Shown here one piece after another: positions 39,286 to 39,826 of a stretch of DNA of 39,826 nucleotides. The stretch's first letter is position 1. The number at the start of each line of letters is the position of its first letter. The position numbers were made by a program, and so were the translations under genes. The notes below the pieces were generated by a model. That model was not told the DNA's origin. It did no database searches and worked only from the letters and a program-made list of their open reading frames with translations. The stretch comes from Thermoplasmata archaeon (lineage in GTDB: Archaea > Thermoplasmatota > Thermoplasmata > Lutacidiplasmatales > UBA184). The stretch covers positions 1-39,826 of the forward strand of contig JAJZYB010000016.1 of assembly GCA_021806135.1 (NCBI GenBank), in the 5' to 3' direction.

Positions 39286-39826
39286 TCAAGGAGACCCCGG
39301 AGGGATCCGGTGGACCAGGGCGCCTCCCGGATTGGTCCACCCGCTCCGGAAGTAGTGGGCCGCCTCCACCCGATGGTGGGAGAAGGGCAGGAGCTCCTCG
39401 TTCTCCGCCGGATAGAATCGTACCTCCCCCTCGGCCTTCCAGACATCGGTCACCCTTCGGCCCTGGGTCTGGACCCGGACCACCTCATGAAGGGACGGGG
39501 GTGCGTTCGGATCCACGCTCGGCAGGTGACGCACGCCGAAGTAGGTCCCCAGCCGGGGGAGGTCCTCCGGCCGGCCCGGCTCCCGGAGGGTCACGCCGGC
39601 GAAGAGGATCCGTTCCCCGTGACGGGAGAGGACCCCTCCCAACCGGGCTCCCGGGCCCACGAAGGGGAGTTTGGGGTGCAACGGGTGCAGGCGGGTCATC
39701 CGGATCTGGCCGATCTTCTTCGGCCAGCCGTTGAGCCATCCGCGCAGGAGGGACCAGTCATGGTCCGTCCAGATGTACGGGAGGTAGACGCCGGTCTCCT
39801 GCCCATACCGGCAGGGGACCGTGATG
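39286..39826 (-). CDS. Acetoacetate decarboxylase family protein (5' end cut by window)
   Basis: The frame is open from the right edge on the minus strand and gives about 179 residues, short of the usual 240-270. It has VYLPYIWTDHDWSLLRGW and then the key segment NGWPKKIGQIR, whose Lys pair corresponds to the catalytic Schiff-base Lys and its neighbour in acetoacetate decarboxylase. Later segments include ILFAGVTL, FGVRHLPSVDPNAPPS and HHRVEAAHYF. Homologues decarboxylate beta-keto acids or act as Schiff-base aldolase/dehydratases. It ends 6 nt before the start of the copy 2 amidohydrolase and is probably in the same transcript. The N-terminus lies outside the window. Confidence 0.85.
   Translation of the reverse strand, partial: ITVPCRYGQETGVYLPYIWTDHDWSLLRGWLNGWPKKIGQIRMTRLHPLHPKLPFVGPGARLGGVLSRHGERILFAGVTLREPGRPEDLPRLGTYFGVRHLPSVDPNAPPSLHEVVRVQTQGRRVTDVWKAEGEVRFYPAENEELLPFSHHRVEAAHYFRSGWTNPGGALVHRIPPGSP

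Noticed and set aside
1-39826. CRISPR array, tRNA genes or prophage
   Set aside because: No regularly spaced direct repeats, no convincing T-loop plus acceptor pairing, and no phage structural genes were found by eye.

Overview
The window is GC-rich (I estimate about two thirds G+C; not counted) and reads as a chromosomal segment of an archaeon. The evidence is an archaeal RNA polymerase subunit K gene (14279-14524), an archaeal translin paired with a DUF357 protein, archaeal-type TATA elements about 25-30 nt upstream of many start codons (many transcripts look leaderless), and a lone 5S rRNA gene with its own TATA box and no 16S/23S beside it. Unlinked rRNA genes together with DUF2079 membrane proteins suggest a high-GC lineage of Thermoplasmatota. 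That placement is inference. I see no tRNA, CRISPR array, insertion sequence or phage gene.

Left part (1-10.9 kb): the end of an unrecognised gene, then a cell-surface glycan-type region. It holds three large DUF2079 (GT-C-like) membrane proteins, one GT-B and one GT-A glycosyltransferase, and a membrane-anchored secreted protein with about ten N-glycosylation sequons. The first 4 kb has longer non-coding stretches and looks less GC-rich than the rest.

Middle (11-30 kb): housekeeping and accessory genes. In order: an ArsB/NhaD/SLC13-type transporter; a Fic protein with an altered Fic motif, preceded by an AT-rich palindromic control region; rpoK; a DUF357-translin-MTA phosphorylase-MarR run; an APH-type kinase; a transaldolase-type aldolase; a winged-helix/coiled-coil protein; a cupin plus endonuclease IV; RidA; an HNH nuclease; a small OB-fold protein; a methyltransferase; the 5S rRNA; a hotdog thioesterase with two membrane/surface proteins; a PaaA-like diiron protein with an enoyl-CoA hydratase; a zinc-ribbon membrane protein; ribose-5-phosphate isomerase; and a ROK sugar kinase.

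Right part (30.3-39.8 kb): a dense catabolic region. A shared TATA element drives an isochorismatase-fold hydrolase one way and a CaiB-type CoA-transferase plus an amidohydrolase the other way. Then comes a five-gene operon: an ICL/PEP-mutase-family lyase with the catalytic KRCGH loop, aconitase-type large and small subunits, an amidase of the N-carbamoylsarcosine/maleamate type, and a dihydropyrimidinase/cyclic-imidase-type ring opener. Read backwards, this order gives a chemically coherent path: open a cyclic imide, hydantoin or pyrimidine-like ring, remove the amide nitrogen, hydrate the unsaturated dicarboxylate, then cleave it by retro-aldol. A second ring-opening amidohydrolase and an acetoacetate-decarboxylase-family protein (cut by the window edge) converge on the operon from the other strand. 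This is the best candidate for an undescribed system in the window: an archaeal N-heterocycle or cyclic-imide degradation route that resembles the dimethylmaleate end of nicotinate fermentation.
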